This document shows positions 38,577 to 47,629 of a stretch of DNA of 64,000 nt, piece by piece. The notes under the pieces were generated by a model, which was given only the letters and a program-made list of their open reading frames with translations, was not told the origin of the DNA and did no database searches. The first letter of the stretch is position 1. Each line of letters opens with the position of its first letter. The DNA comes from Afipia sp. OHSU_II-C1 (GTDB lineage: Bacteria > Pseudomonadota > Alphaproteobacteria > Rhizobiales > Xanthobacteraceae). Made by a program: the position numbers and the translations under genes. The stretch is from assembly GCF_000497575.1 (NCBI RefSeq), contig NZ_APJI01000013.1, positions 310,001 through 374,000 of the forward strand, in the 5' to 3' direction.

Positions 38577-40034
38577 ATGTCAGGGAAAGCAACGTCATTG
38601 AGCTTTGTCGCGCGACATCGTCTTTGGTCGGAGGAACAGAACGAAGCGGCGGTTCGTCTTCGACGGATCGTTGAGGAGAAGGGGCTCGACACCATCCGTT
38701 TGTCGTTCCCCGATCAGCACGGGATTCTACGCGGCAAGACGCTGGTCGCGAGCGAAGCTCTGCGCATCCTTGAAAACGGCTGTACGATCACGACCACGAT
38801 GCTGGCGAAGGACACGTCACACCGAACGGTGTTTCCGGTGTTCACCGCCGGCGGCGGTTTCGGCATGCCGGAGATGCAGGGCGCCGCCGACGTCCTGATG
38901 ATCCCCGATCCATCGACCTTCCGGGTGCTGCCCTGGGCGCCGACCACCGGCTGGATTCTGTGCGATGTTCATTTCGCCGACGGACGCGCGGTGCCGTTCG
39001 CAACGCGCGGTCTGTATAGGTCCGTGCTGAACAAGCTGTCCGCGCGCGGCTATGATTTCATGGCCGGGCTTGAGGTCGAGTTTCACGTCTTCAAGGTCAA
39101 CGATCCGAAGATGCAGCCGGCCCATGCGGGCCAGCCCGGCGAGCCGCCGGATGTCAGCCTGCTGTCCCACGGCTATCAGTATCTGACCGAGCAACGCTAC
39201 GACGAGATGGAGCCGGTGCTCGAACTGATCCGGCGCGACGTGGTGGCGCTCGGTCTGCCGCTGCGCTCGATCGAGGTTGAGTTCGGCCCCAGCCAGTGCG
39301 AGTTCACCTTCGCTCCGACCGTTGGGCTTGATCCGGCCGATACGATGGTGCTGTTCCGCAGTGCGGTGAAGCAGATCTGTCACCGGCACGGCTATCACGC
39401 AACCTTCATGTGCCGCCCGCGCATTCCCAACGTCGTGTCGTCGGGATGGCATCTGCACCAGTCGCTGCTGTCGCGCGCCGATGGCCGCAGTGCCTTTATG
39501 TCCGATGCTGACGGCGAATTCCTCTCGGACTTCGGCAAGGGCTATCTCGGCGGATTGCTCGAACATGCCCGCGCGGCGACCGTGTTCACGACGCCGACCA
39601 TCAACGGCTACAAGCGTTACCGGTCCTATTCGCTGGCACCGGATCGCGCGATCTGGGGACGGGACAACCGCGGCGTGATGATCCGCGTTCTGGGTGGGCC
39701 GAGGGACCCGGCCACGCGGTTCGAAAACCGGGTGGGCGAGCCGGCGGCAAACCCGTACCTTTACATGGCGTCGCAAATCCTGTCGGGGCTGGACGGCGTG
39801 GACCGCGGCATTGACCCCGGCCCCTCCGCCGATACACCTTATGAGACCAAGGCCAGCCTGCTGCCGAAGTCGCTGCGCGAAGCGGTTTTCGCGCTGAACG
39901 ACGATCCCTTTTTCAGGAACGCAATGGGCGCGGAACTGGTAGACTATTACGTCCACATCAAGAACGCCGAGATCGAGCGCTTCCAGGCTGAAGTCACCGA
40001 ATGGGAGCAGCGCGAGTATTTCGGGATGTTTTGA
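38577..40034 (+). CDS. Glutamine-synthetase-like ligase (probable gamma-glutamyl-amine synthetase)
   Basis: A 485-residue protein with the complete GS fold: N-terminal grasp domain IRLSFPDQHGILRGKTL (residues 40-56), metal-site glutamates in GLEVEFH (164-170) and EVEFGPSQCEF (233-243), ATP region HATFMCRPR, GWHLHQSL (290-297), NGYKRYRSYSLAP and FENRVGEPAANPYLYMASQILSGLDGV. It is divergent from housekeeping GlnA in the substrate part and lacks the adenylylation tyrosine loop I would expect. GS-like enzymes next to Rieske oxygenases act in aniline degradation (TdnQ/AtdA1), making gamma-glutamyl anilide. The same role is inferred here. Confidence 0.85.
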   Translation: MSGKATSLSFVARHRLWSEEQNEAAVRLRRIVEEKGLDTIRLSFPDQHGILRGKTLVASEALRILENGCTITTTMLAKDTSHRTVFPVFTAGGGFGMPEMQGAADVLMIPDPSTFRVLPWAPTTGWILCDVHFADGRAVPFATRGLYRSVLNKLSARGYDFMAGLEVEFHVFKVNDPKMQPAHAGQPGEPPDVSLLSHGYQYLTEQRYDEMEPVLELIRRDVVALGLPLRSIEVEFGPSQCEFTFAPTVGLDPADTMVLFRSAVKQICHRHGYHATFMCRPRIPNVVSSGWHLHQSLLSRADGRSAFMSDADGEFLSDFGKGYLGGLLEHARAATVFTTPTINGYKRYRSYSLAPDRAIWGRDNRGVMIRVLGGPRDPATRFENRVGEPAANPYLYMASQILSGLDGVDRGIDPGPSADTPYETKASLLPKSLREAVFALNDDPFFRNAMGAELVDYYVHIKNAEIERFQAEVTEWEQREYFGMF

Positions 40035-40087
40035 TCGCTGGCGCCAAGCGAGATCGAATAAAACAAAAACAGGAGCAGGGGACCACA

Positions 40088-41263
40088 ATGAAAAAGGCAT
40101 TTAAATACGCGTGTGCGCTGACTGTCGCCGGACTGATGTCGGGAGCAGCCCAGGCGGATACGATCAAGGTTGGCGTCATCGGCACCATGTCGGGTCCCTA
40201 TGCGCTGTTCGGCCAGAACTTCAAGGCGGGTATCGATGCCTGGGTGGCGGAGAACGGCTCGAAGGTCGCGGGTCACGACGTCGAGTTCATCTACCGCGAC
40301 GAGGAATCGCCGAATCCTGCGAAGTCCAAGGCGCTGGCGCAGGAACTGATCGTCAAGGACAAGGTGCAGTACATCGCGGGCCTTTATTTCACGCCCGATG
40401 CCATGGCCGTCGCGCCGCTGCTTGAAGAAGCCAAGACGCCGATGATCGTCTTCAATGCTGCGACGTCTGCGATTGTCGAGAAGAGCCCGTACATCGTCCG
40501 CACCTCCTTCACCATGTGGCAGAACACGGTTCCTGCCGCGAAGGTCGCGAAGGCAAAGGGCGCGAAGAAGGTCGCGATCGCCGTCACCGATTACGGTCCG
40601 GGCATCGATGCAGAGGCCGCATTCAAAAAGACGTTTGAAGCCGATGGCGGAACGATCGTCGAAGCCATCCGCATGCCGATCGCCACCACCGATTTCAGCC
40701 CGATCATGCAGCGCATCAAGAGCTCGGGCGCCGACACCATCTTCACCTTCCTGCCGGCCGGCCCTCCGACGCTGGGCTTCGTGAAGGGTTATATCGACAA
40801 CGGTTTGAAGGCGGCTGGCGTCAAGCTTATCTCGACCGGTGACGTGGTGACGGAGCCGGATCTTCCGAATATCGGCGACAACGGCCTCGGTATCCTGTCC
40901 ACCTATCACTATGCGGTGTCGCATGCGTCACCAGAGAACAAGGCGTTCCTCGAGCGGATGGCCAAGGTCGGAACGAATGCCGACAACGTCACGATGACGT
41001 CGGTGGCGGCCTATGACGGCGCACGCGTGATCTACAAGATGATCGAGGCCACCAAAGGCCAGCGCGATCCGGAGAAGGCCGTTGCCGCGGTCAAGGGCAT
41101 GAAGTGGGTCAGCCCGCGCGGGCCGGTGTCGATTGACCCGACCACGCGGCACATCACGCAGAATGTCTATCTGCGCGAAGTCGCGAAAGAGAATGGCAAA
41201 CTGATCAACAAGGAGCTTCAGACATTCGAAGCTCAGCCCGACTGGGCGCTGGTCAAGAACTAA
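40088..41263 (+). CDS. Branched-chain-type ABC transporter substrate-binding protein (aromatic locus)
   Basis: A 391-residue periplasmic binding protein of the LivJ/K type. AGGAG precedes the ATG; the signal peptide ends at AAQA before DTIKVGVIGTMSGPYALFGQNF. Family pattern continues with IYRDEESPNPAKSKALAQELI and VSPRGPVSIDPTTRHITQNVYLREV near the end. Such proteins often bind aromatic acids rather than amino acids when linked to catabolic genes. It precedes the transporter genes livHMGF and is separated from them by a strong terminator and the amidohydrolase gene. Confidence 0.92.
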   Translation: MKKAFKYACALTVAGLMSGAAQADTIKVGVIGTMSGPYALFGQNFKAGIDAWVAENGSKVAGHDVEFIYRDEESPNPAKSKALAQELIVKDKVQYIAGLYFTPDAMAVAPLLEEAKTPMIVFNAATSAIVEKSPYIVRTSFTMWQNTVPAAKVAKAKGAKKVAIAVTDYGPGIDAEAAFKKTFEADGGTIVEAIRMPIATTDFSPIMQRIKSSGADTIFTFLPAGPPTLGFVKGYIDNGLKAAGVKLISTGDVVTEPDLPNIGDNGLGILSTYHYAVSHASPENKAFLERMAKVGTNADNVTMTSVAAYDGARVIYKMIEATKGQRDPEKAVAAVKGMKWVSPRGPVSIDPTTRHITQNVYLREVAKENGKLINKELQTFEAQPDWALVKN

Positions 41264-41284
41264 ACCACACACTTGCCTCTCAAG

Positions 41285-41317
41285 GATTGGCGCGAGTTCG
41301 CTCGCGCCAATCTTTTA
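41285..41317 (+). terminator. Strong terminator between binding protein and amidohydrolase genes
   Basis: A perfect 12-bp stem (GATTGGCGCGAG 41285-41296 with CTCGCGCCAATC 41301-41312) closed by a TTCG tetraloop and followed by TTTTAACT. As the downstream genes lack an evident promoter in the 24 bases that remain, it probably acts as a partial terminator that favours binding-protein expression. Confidence 0.85.
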
Positions 41318-41341
41318 ACTAACGGACATATTGGCCGAGCA

Positions 41342-42967
41342 ATGCCGCACAGCCCGGACTCCCTGCGATTCATCAATGCGCGGATCTACCGATCCGCCGA
41401 TGACACGCGGCCGGCCAATGCTCTTGTCACCCGAAAGGGGGCGATCCACTGGGTTGGGGATAGAGAGGACGCGCCGGAGGCGGCCCGCACCATCGACATG
41501 CAGGGCGCGACGATCATTCCGGGCCTGACCGATGCGCATGTCCATCTGTTCGCCATCGCCAATGAGCGGCAACAGATTTCGCTGAATCGACCGGATGTGC
41601 GCAGCATTGCCAACGTCCTCCATCGCATTTCAGGAGCCGTGCGAAGTTCGGCACCCGCGCAATGGATCAGGGCGGTCGGGTTCGATGAGAACAATCTCGC
41701 CGAACATCGCTATCCCACACGGGATGAGATCGACGCGGTTGCACCCGATCATCCGGTCATTATTCGCCGCTTTTGTGGGCACACCGCGATCCTCAACAGC
41801 GCCGCGTTGAATCTGCTTCAGATCGGTGAGGGTATTTCCGATCCGCCGAGCGGATCGTTCGGTCGCGACGCCACGGGGCGCCTGGATGGCAGCGCCAAGG
41901 AAAGCGCTGCGGAAGCGGTATTTCGCGCGATCCCGGCCATCGATCCGGCTGCGATGGCTGCTTCGCTGGGCGAAACCATCGAAGACAGCATGCGGATGGG
42001 CCTGACTGCCGCTGTCGAAGCCGCCGTCGGTTTCACCAGCGGGTTCGACGACGAATTCGCGGTATGGAAGTTGCTTCGTCAGGAGTCCTCGTTCTCACCG
42101 ATCCGCCTCGGATTCATGTATCAGCTCGATCCGAAAGACGCCGCAATGCGCGGCTTCATACCGCGCCGCGATCCTGACTGGCAGGCGATGACGCTGAAGT
42201 TTTTCGCCGACGGCATTGTCGGCGCGCGTACCGCCGCGGTGAGCAAGCCGTTTGCCGACACCAATTCGCTCGGCTTTTTCATGCGCGGCGAAGAGGACCT
42301 GGAGCGCGCCATCGTTGAAGCGCATCTCGATGGCTGGCAGACGGCGACTCATTGTGTGGGCGACCGCGCGTCCGCGCGGGTGATCTCCGCGTTTGAACGC
42401 GCCGAAAAGGCGCTGCCCGGACAACAGCCGCGTCACCGAATCGAGCACTATTTCTGTCCGCCCGATGGCGGTCTCGCGCGCATGAAAGCGCTCGGCGCCC
42501 TGGTTGTCACCCAGCCGAGCTTCCTGACGCGGATGCGGCGCTCGATCCTGGAAGCATTCGGCCCGGATGCCCACAGCAAATATCCTGCACGATCGGTGAT
42601 CGATGCCGGTGTCACCTATGTCGGAAGCTCCGATGCGCCGACCGGGCACGTCTCGCCATGGATTGGCATGGCGAATGCCGTGGACCGCGGAGCGTCGCTC
42701 GGGTCTCCGATTGGAGCGGATGAGGCTCTGACACGCCGGCAGGCCGTCGGCAGTTATATCCATGGCGGCGCCTTCGCCATGAAGCAGGAAGACTGGCGCG
42801 GGACGCTTGTGCCGGGCATGGCGGCTGATTTCGTCGCGCTTGATCGTGATCCGTTCGACGCTTCTACCGATCTCGCTGTGACTAACGTGCTGATGACGGT
42901 ACTTCGCGGCGCGGTGCGCCATGACACGCTGTCGGCTGCTGCCGAGATGCAGGCGGGGGTGCACTGA
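41342..42967 (+). CDS. Amidohydrolase family 3 (YtcJ-like) metal hydrolase
   Basis: A 541-residue amidohydrolase-superfamily enzyme. The metal motif HVH is at residues 66-68 (GLTDAHVHLF), and later elements are FFADGIVGARTAAVS, THCVGDRASARVISAFE, RHRIEHYFCPP and GSSDAPTGHVSPWIGMANA, the usual YtcJ order. It would hydrolyse an amide or similar C-N bond; in this locus a role on an N-acylated or gamma-glutamylated aromatic amine is possible (inference). The ATG downstream of the terminator is preferred over an in-frame TTG inside it. It overlaps livH by one base. Confidence 0.87.
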   Translation: MPHSPDSLRFINARIYRSADDTRPANALVTRKGAIHWVGDREDAPEAARTIDMQGATIIPGLTDAHVHLFAIANERQQISLNRPDVRSIANVLHRISGAVRSSAPAQWIRAVGFDENNLAEHRYPTRDEIDAVAPDHPVIIRRFCGHTAILNSAALNLLQIGEGISDPPSGSFGRDATGRLDGSAKESAAEAVFRAIPAIDPAAMAASLGETIEDSMRMGLTAAVEAAVGFTSGFDDEFAVWKLLRQESSFSPIRLGFMYQLDPKDAAMRGFIPRRDPDWQAMTLKFFADGIVGARTAAVSKPFADTNSLGFFMRGEEDLERAIVEAHLDGWQTATHCVGDRASARVISAFERAEKALPGQQPRHRIEHYFCPPDGGLARMKALGALVVTQPSFLTRMRRSILEAFGPDAHSKYPARSVIDAGVTYVGSSDAPTGHVSPWIGMANAVDRGASLGSPIGADEALTRRQAVGSYIHGGAFAMKQEDWRGTLVPGMAADFVALDRDPFDASTDLAVTNVLMTVLRGAVRHDTLSAAAEMQAGVH

Positions 42968-43833
42968 TGCTGACCGCGCTGAGCATCCTGCTGGACGCGA
43001 TATCCTACGGAATGGTGCTGTTCACCATCTCCATCGGCCTGTCGATCATGATGGGCCTGATGCGCGTGGTAAACCTCGCCCATGGCGCGTTCGCGATGAT
43101 CGGCGGCTATCTGGCGTCCTATGCGCTGAAAACGCTCGGTATCAGTTATCCGATCGCCATTGTCATTGCCGTGATCGGCACAATCCTGATCTCGATTCCA
43201 TTCGAAGTCCTGCTGTATCGCCGTATCTACCGCCATTCTGATGCGCTGACCCAGCTCCTGCTCACCATCGGCATCACCTTCGTCATCATCGGGTTGGCGA
43301 ACTTCACCCTCGGGCCGACATCAAAGCCGATCCCACTTCCGGCGGCGCTCAGCGGTCCGTTCGATCTCGGCTTCCGCATGATCTCGACACATCGGCTGCT
43401 GGTGATCGCGTGCGGGCTGATAACGGCGCTGGCGCTATGGCTGCTGATCGACAAGACGGAGTTCGGCGTGCGGATGCGCGCCGCCGTCGACAACGGCGAT
43501 ATGGCGGAATCGCTCGGCATTCGGACGCAGTGGATTTATTCGGCGACCTTTGCGCTGGCGGTGGGCCTCGCGGCCTTCGGCGGCGTGCTGGGCGCGGAAA
43601 TGCTGCCGATCGAACCGTTCTATGCGCTCCGCTACATGGTCACGTTTCTCGTGGTCGTGTCGGTGGGCGGCGCGGGGTCGATCCTTGGCGCACTGGCGGC
43701 GTCGTTGTTTCTCGGGCTCGCGGATACCACCGGCAAATATCTGGCGCCGGAGTTCGGCGAGTTCTTCTTCTATCTTGCGGTGATCCTGACGGTGTTCCTG
43801 TTCCCGCGCGGTCTTCTCGGACGGGCGCACTGA
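42967..43833 (+). CDS. Branched-chain-type ABC transporter permease LivH (aromatic locus)
   Basis: A 288-residue permease with about eight helices. LivH features are GLSIMMGLMRVVNLAHGAFAMIGGYLA near residues 25-51 and GLAAFGGVLGAEMLPIEPFYALRYMVTFLVVVSVGGAGSILGA in the second half. It starts at the TGATG junction with the amidohydrolase gene, and livM follows after one base, so the transporter genes are coupled. Probably imports the aromatic substrate of the surrounding pathway. Confidence 0.93.
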   Translation: MLTALSILLDAISYGMVLFTISIGLSIMMGLMRVVNLAHGAFAMIGGYLASYALKTLGISYPIAIVIAVIGTILISIPFEVLLYRRIYRHSDALTQLLLTIGITFVIIGLANFTLGPTSKPIPLPAALSGPFDLGFRMISTHRLLVIACGLITALALWLLIDKTEFGVRMRAAVDNGDMAESLGIRTQWIYSATFALAVGLAAFGGVLGAEMLPIEPFYALRYMVTFLVVVSVGGAGSILGALAASLFLGLADTTGKYLAPEFGEFFFYLAVILTVFLFPRGLLGRAH

Positions 43834-43834
43834 C

Positions 43835-44836
43835 ATGACCGAGCAGGCCATCAAATACGACATGCCGCGGCCGGGATTTCCGCTCCAGCAGGAGATCCTT
43901 GGCCTTCTCACAGTCGCAGTCGTTGGCGCGATCGGCTATTTCGCGTTTCCCGATGATCTCGCATTCCTGACGCGGCTGATCAGCATCACGTTTCTGGTGC
44001 TCTCGCTCGATCTCGTGACGGGCTATTGCGGTGTTGCCACGCTGGGGCAGGCGGCGCTGTTCGGTGTCAGCGCCTATGCGGTCGGCAACGCTTGTATCGC
44101 CGGCATCACAAATCCGCTGATCCTGCTCGCCATTGGCGCCTTCTCCGGCTCGGTGATGGGTCTGATCTCCGGCGCGCTGATCACGCGCTTTCACGGTTTG
44201 CCGCAGCTCGTGCTGTCGATTGCGATCGGCCAGCTCGTCAGTTCGCTAGCCAACAAGCTGTCATCGCTGACCGGCGGCAGCGACGGCCTGTCGGGCATCA
44301 CGCCGGGGAAAATCTTTGGCGTGTTCGCGTTCGATATGTACAGCCGGACGTCGTACATCTTCTCACTGGTAACGCTCGCCGTCGTGATGGTGCTGTTGCT
44401 GAGGTTTGTGCGCTCGCCCTTCGGCCTGCTGTGTCGCGGCATCAAGGACGACAGCCTCCGTGCGCTGATGATCGGGGCATCGGCTTATCCGCGGCTTGTC
44501 GTGATGTACGGCGTGTCCGGAATCGTTGCAGGAATCGGCGGAGCGCTGATGGCGATCAACACCGGCGTCGTTGGTCTCGACAGCGTCAGCTTCGAGCGGT
44601 CGGCCGAAGTGCTGGTCATGCTGGTGCTGGGCGGAGCTGGGAACCTGTGGGGCGCGCTGGCAGGCGCGGTGATCTTCCAGATCTTCGAGCACATTGTCTC
44701 GGCGGCCAATCCGTTCCACTGGATGACCTTGGTCGGGCTGTTGCTCATTATCATCGTCATTTTCGCGCCGCGCGGCCTTGGGCACAGCATTGCCTCGCTC
44801 TGGGCATCGGTCTCGCAGCGGAGGTCTCGCTCATGA
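43835..44836 (+). CDS. Branched-chain-type ABC transporter permease LivM (aromatic locus)
   Basis: A 333-residue permease pairing with LivH. Typical LivM motifs: LDLVTGYCGVATLGQAALFGVSAYAVG, GGSDGLSGITPG, and the cytoplasmic coupling segment RSPFGLLCRGIKDDSLRALMIGASAYPRLVVMYGVSGIVAGIGGALMA. The last 90 residues contain LVLGGAGNLWGALAGAVIFQ and a short basic tail. The stop overlaps livG (ATGA). Confidence 0.93.
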   Translation: MTEQAIKYDMPRPGFPLQQEILGLLTVAVVGAIGYFAFPDDLAFLTRLISITFLVLSLDLVTGYCGVATLGQAALFGVSAYAVGNACIAGITNPLILLAIGAFSGSVMGLISGALITRFHGLPQLVLSIAIGQLVSSLANKLSSLTGGSDGLSGITPGKIFGVFAFDMYSRTSYIFSLVTLAVVMVLLLRFVRSPFGLLCRGIKDDSLRALMIGASAYPRLVVMYGVSGIVAGIGGALMAINTGVVGLDSVSFERSAEVLVMLVLGGAGNLWGALAGAVIFQIFEHIVSAANPFHWMTLVGLLLIIIVIFAPRGLGHSIASLWASVSQRRSRS

Positions 44837-45597
44837 GTCCGCTGCTCGAATTGCGAAACGTCTCGAAGTCGTTCGGCGGTTTGCATGTCAACCGCGACGT
44901 CTCCTTCAGTCTCGGCAAAGGCGATCGTGTGGCGCTGATCGGTCCGAACGGCGCGGGCAAGACGACGTTGGTCAACGTGATTTCCGGTGACCTCTCGCCA
45001 TCCGACGGCAATATCTTCTTCGAGGGCAATGACCTGACGGCGGTCTCGATTCCCGGGCGCGTCCGGCAGGGACTGGCGCGCACATTCCAGATCACCCGGT
45101 TGTTCACGAGTCTGACGGTTGCGGAAAACGTTGCGCTGGCGGTGATGCAGCGGAAGGGTCTCACGCGCCGGTTCTTCTCGGTGGAGACGTTCGCGCCGCA
45201 GGTGCGCGACGAATGGATGCACATTCTGGGAATGCTCGGCATTGCACATCTGGCGCAGCTTCCCGTCGCGAAACTGGCCTATGGCCAGCAGCGTCTGCTT
45301 GATCTCGCCATCGGTCTCGCGTTAACGCCGAAGGTGCTGATGCTGGACGAGCCGGCGGCGGGCGTTCCGCACGACGAAGCGCCGAAGATTCTCGACGCGA
45401 TCAATCGCCTGCCGTCCGACATCGCCGTTCTGATGATCGAGCATGACATGGACCTTGTGTTCAGGTTCGCGAAACGCGTGCTCGTGCTGGCCAACGGCCG
45501 TCTGATTTTCGAAGGCAGTCCGCAGGACGTCACGAAGGATGATGAAGTCCGCCGCGCCTATCTGGGGAGCTACGCCGATGCCAGCCGCACGGCTTGA
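44833..45597 (+). CDS. Branched-chain-type ABC transporter ATPase LivG (aromatic locus)
   Basis: A 254-residue ATPase. Walker A GPNGAGKTT is near residues 39-47, Q-loop region LARTFQITRLFTSLTVAEN, then a degenerate signature LAYGQQRLLDLAIGLAL (typical of LivG), Walker B VLMLDEPAAGV and VLMIEHDMDLVFRFA. The start inside the livM stop was chosen; the frame is open far upstream only as a shadow of livM. Its last 20 bases overlap livF. Confidence 0.94.
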   Translation: MSPLLELRNVSKSFGGLHVNRDVSFSLGKGDRVALIGPNGAGKTTLVNVISGDLSPSDGNIFFEGNDLTAVSIPGRVRQGLARTFQITRLFTSLTVAENVALAVMQRKGLTRRFFSVETFAPQVRDEWMHILGMLGIAHLAQLPVAKLAYGQQRLLDLAIGLALTPKVLMLDEPAAGVPHDEAPKILDAINRLPSDIAVLMIEHDMDLVFRFAKRVLVLANGRLIFEGSPQDVTKDDEVRRAYLGSYADASRTA

Positions 45598-46291
45598 GGT
45601 CGAATGCCTGAGCGCGGGCTACGGCCCGACGCAGATCGTCTCCGACATGTCGTTCGCCGTGCCGGCCGGTGGGCGCCTTGCGATCCTCGGGCGCAACGGC
45701 GTTGGCAAGACGACCCTGCTCGCGACGCTGATGGGGCTTTCGACGCGGCACCAGGGAAAAATTCTTGCGGACGGAAAAGACATCAGCGCATTGCGGACAT
45801 CGGCGCGGGCGCTGTGCGGTCTGGGATATGTGCCGCAGACGCGCGATATTTTCGGCTCGCTGACGGTGGAAGAAAACCTGTCGACAGGTTTCAAGACGCA
45901 CGAGCGGGACGGGCTGGCCGGAATTTACGAGATGTTTCCACGCCTGGCGGAACGCCGACGGCATCTCGGGCTGCAACTGTCCGGCGGCGAGCAGCAGATG
46001 CTGTCGATGGCGCGAACGTTGCTTGGAAAGCCGTCGATCCTGCTGCTGGATGAGCCGCTGGAAGGGCTTGCGCCGGTGATCTGCGACCAGTTGATGGAAA
46101 CCATCTCCCGGCTCGCGACCAGCGGCGACATGACGATCATCCTGGTCGAACAGCAGATCGAGCGAGCGCTCAACTTCGCGGATCGCGTCATGGTGGTCGA
46201 GCGCGGCCGCGCGGTCTGGGAAGGCCTGTCCGAGGAACTGAAATCGGACCGGGCGCTGGTGAACCGGTTGCTCGGTGTGGGCATCCACTGA
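45578..46291 (+). CDS. Branched-chain-type ABC transporter ATPase LivF (aromatic locus)
   Basis: A 237-residue ATPase pairing with LivG. Walker A GRNGVGKTT, GLGYVPQTRDIFGSLTVEENLSTG, signature LSGGEQQMLSMARTLLGKP, Walker B ILLLDEPLEGLAPVI and IILVEQQIERALNFADRV are the LivF order. The ATG at 45578 gives the family length and begins MPAARLEVECLSAGYG; it lies inside livG. The dioxygenase genes follow after 42 bases without a terminator, tying transport to ring cleavage. Confidence 0.94.
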   Translation: MPAARLEVECLSAGYGPTQIVSDMSFAVPAGGRLAILGRNGVGKTTLLATLMGLSTRHQGKILADGKDISALRTSARALCGLGYVPQTRDIFGSLTVEENLSTGFKTHERDGLAGIYEMFPRLAERRRHLGLQLSGGEQQMLSMARTLLGKPSILLLDEPLEGLAPVICDQLMETISRLATSGDMTIILVEQQIERALNFADRVMVVERGRAVWEGLSEELKSDRALVNRLLGVGIH

Positions 46292-46333
46292 CTGAATTGA
46301 TATGCTGGCGGGAACAACGAAAAGAAGACGCCC

Positions 46334-47035
46334 ATGACTCTGATCTATCCGCGGGAAAGCAACGCCGTCCACGCGCCGCGACTGTCGCCGGCCTACAAGA
46401 GCACGGTGCTGCGTTCGCCCACGAAGCCGCTTGTCATTGTCCCGCATACGCTGTCGGAACTGACCGGGCCGGTCTACGGCCATGAGACGGTGCGCGAGAA
46501 TGACAACGATCTCACCATTCAGCACAAGGGCGAGCCGCTCGGCGAGCGCATCATTGTCCACGGCCATGTCCGGGATGAGGATGGCCGCGGTGTGCCGAAT
46601 ACATTGCTCGAAGTCTGGCAGGCCAACGCCTGTGGCCGCTACATCCACGTTGTCGATCAGCATCCCGCGCCGCTCGATCCGAACTTCACCGGCGCAGGCC
46701 GCGCACAAACGGACGCAAAGGGTTACTACCGCTTCATCACCATCAAGCCCGGCGCGTATCCGTGGGGCAATCATCCCAATGCATGGCGGCCCGCCCATAT
46801 CCATTTCTCGGTGTTCGGGCACTCCTTCATATCGCGCCTCGTGACGCAAATGTATTTCCCCGGCGATCCGCTGTTCGCTTACGACCCGATCTTCAATTCG
46901 GTGACGGACGAGAAGGCGCGGATGCGGATGGTGTCGAGCTTCGACCTGGAACACACCAGGCCCGACTGGGCGCTCTGCTACCGTTTCGACATTGTATTGC
47001 GCGGGCGCAACGCCACACCGCTGGATAACGACTGA
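46334..47035 (+). CDS. pcaH: Protocatechuate 3,4-dioxygenase beta subunit
   Basis: A 233-residue intradiol dioxygenase subunit that carries the non-haem ferric iron. All four ligands can be placed by comparison with the Pseudomonas enzyme: Tyr103 in CGRYIH, Tyr142 in GAYPWGN, His155 and His157 in WRPAHIHFSVFG. PLGERIIVHGHVRDEDGRGVPNTLLEVWQAN precedes them and LITQ-like RLVTQMYFPGDPLF follows. It cleaves protocatechuate to beta-carboxy-cis,cis-muconate. It abuts pcaG (TGATG). Its place at the end of the transporter and Rieske operon marks protocatechuate as the likely central intermediate. Confidence 0.95.
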   Translation: MTLIYPRESNAVHAPRLSPAYKSTVLRSPTKPLVIVPHTLSELTGPVYGHETVRENDNDLTIQHKGEPLGERIIVHGHVRDEDGRGVPNTLLEVWQANACGRYIHVVDQHPAPLDPNFTGAGRAQTDAKGYYRFITIKPGAYPWGNHPNAWRPAHIHFSVFGHSFISRLVTQMYFPGDPLFAYDPIFNSVTDEKARMRMVSSFDLEHTRPDWALCYRFDIVLRGRNATPLDND

Positions 47036-47622
47036 TGAGCAACATCACGCCTTCGCAGACCGTCGGCCCTTATTTCAAGTATGGCCTGACGCCCGGCAAC
47101 GATTACGCGTGGAATGACGCGTTCAGCAACGATCTGGTGACGCCTGACGTGTCGGGCGACCGCATCCGCATCGTCGGGCAAGTGTTCGACGGCGAGGGCA
47201 AGGTCATTCCCGATTCCATGCTCGAAATCTGGCAGGCCGATGCGCAGGGACGCTTCGCCGATCCGCAGGACACGCGCGCCGCTCCGAACGCCGTGTTCAA
47301 GGGCTTTGGCCGCTGCGGCACCGACGCAAAGGGCGGTTTTGAATTTCGCACCATCAAGCCCGGTCCGGTGCCGGGTCCGGGCGGCAAACAGCAAGCTCCG
47401 CACATCCTTCTGGCGGTGTTCGCGCGTGGCATGACGCAGCAGGCGATCACGCGGATTTATTTCGAAGACGAGGCCGCCAACGCCGCTGATCCGATCCTCG
47501 CCTTGGTGCCGGCGGAGCGGCGCGCAACGCTGATTGCGAAACGCGAGCGGGGTGACGTCGCGACCTACCGGCTTGACGTCCATCTGCAGGGCGACAGGGA
47601 AACCGTGTTCTTCGATCTCTAG
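47035..47622 (+). CDS. pcaG: Protocatechuate 3,4-dioxygenase alpha subunit
   Basis: A 195-residue partner of PcaH that shapes the active site but does not bind iron. It shares the intradiol dioxygenase fold (SQTVGPYFKYGLTP at the start, IRIVGQVFDGEGKVIPDSMLEIWQADAQGRF, GFEFRTIKPGPVPGPGGKQQAPHI). The iron ligands of PcaH are not preserved, as expected. No pcaB, pcaC, pcaD or other lower-pathway gene follows; the operon ends against the convergent Lrp gene 7 bases away, with no room for a classical terminator. Confidence 0.95.
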   Translation: MSNITPSQTVGPYFKYGLTPGNDYAWNDAFSNDLVTPDVSGDRIRIVGQVFDGEGKVIPDSMLEIWQADAQGRFADPQDTRAAPNAVFKGFGRCGTDAKGGFEFRTIKPGPVPGPGGKQQAPHILLAVFARGMTQQAITRIYFEDEAANAADPILALVPAERRATLIAKRERGDVATYRLDVHLQGDRETVFFDL

Positions 47623-47629
47623 CGCGGCG

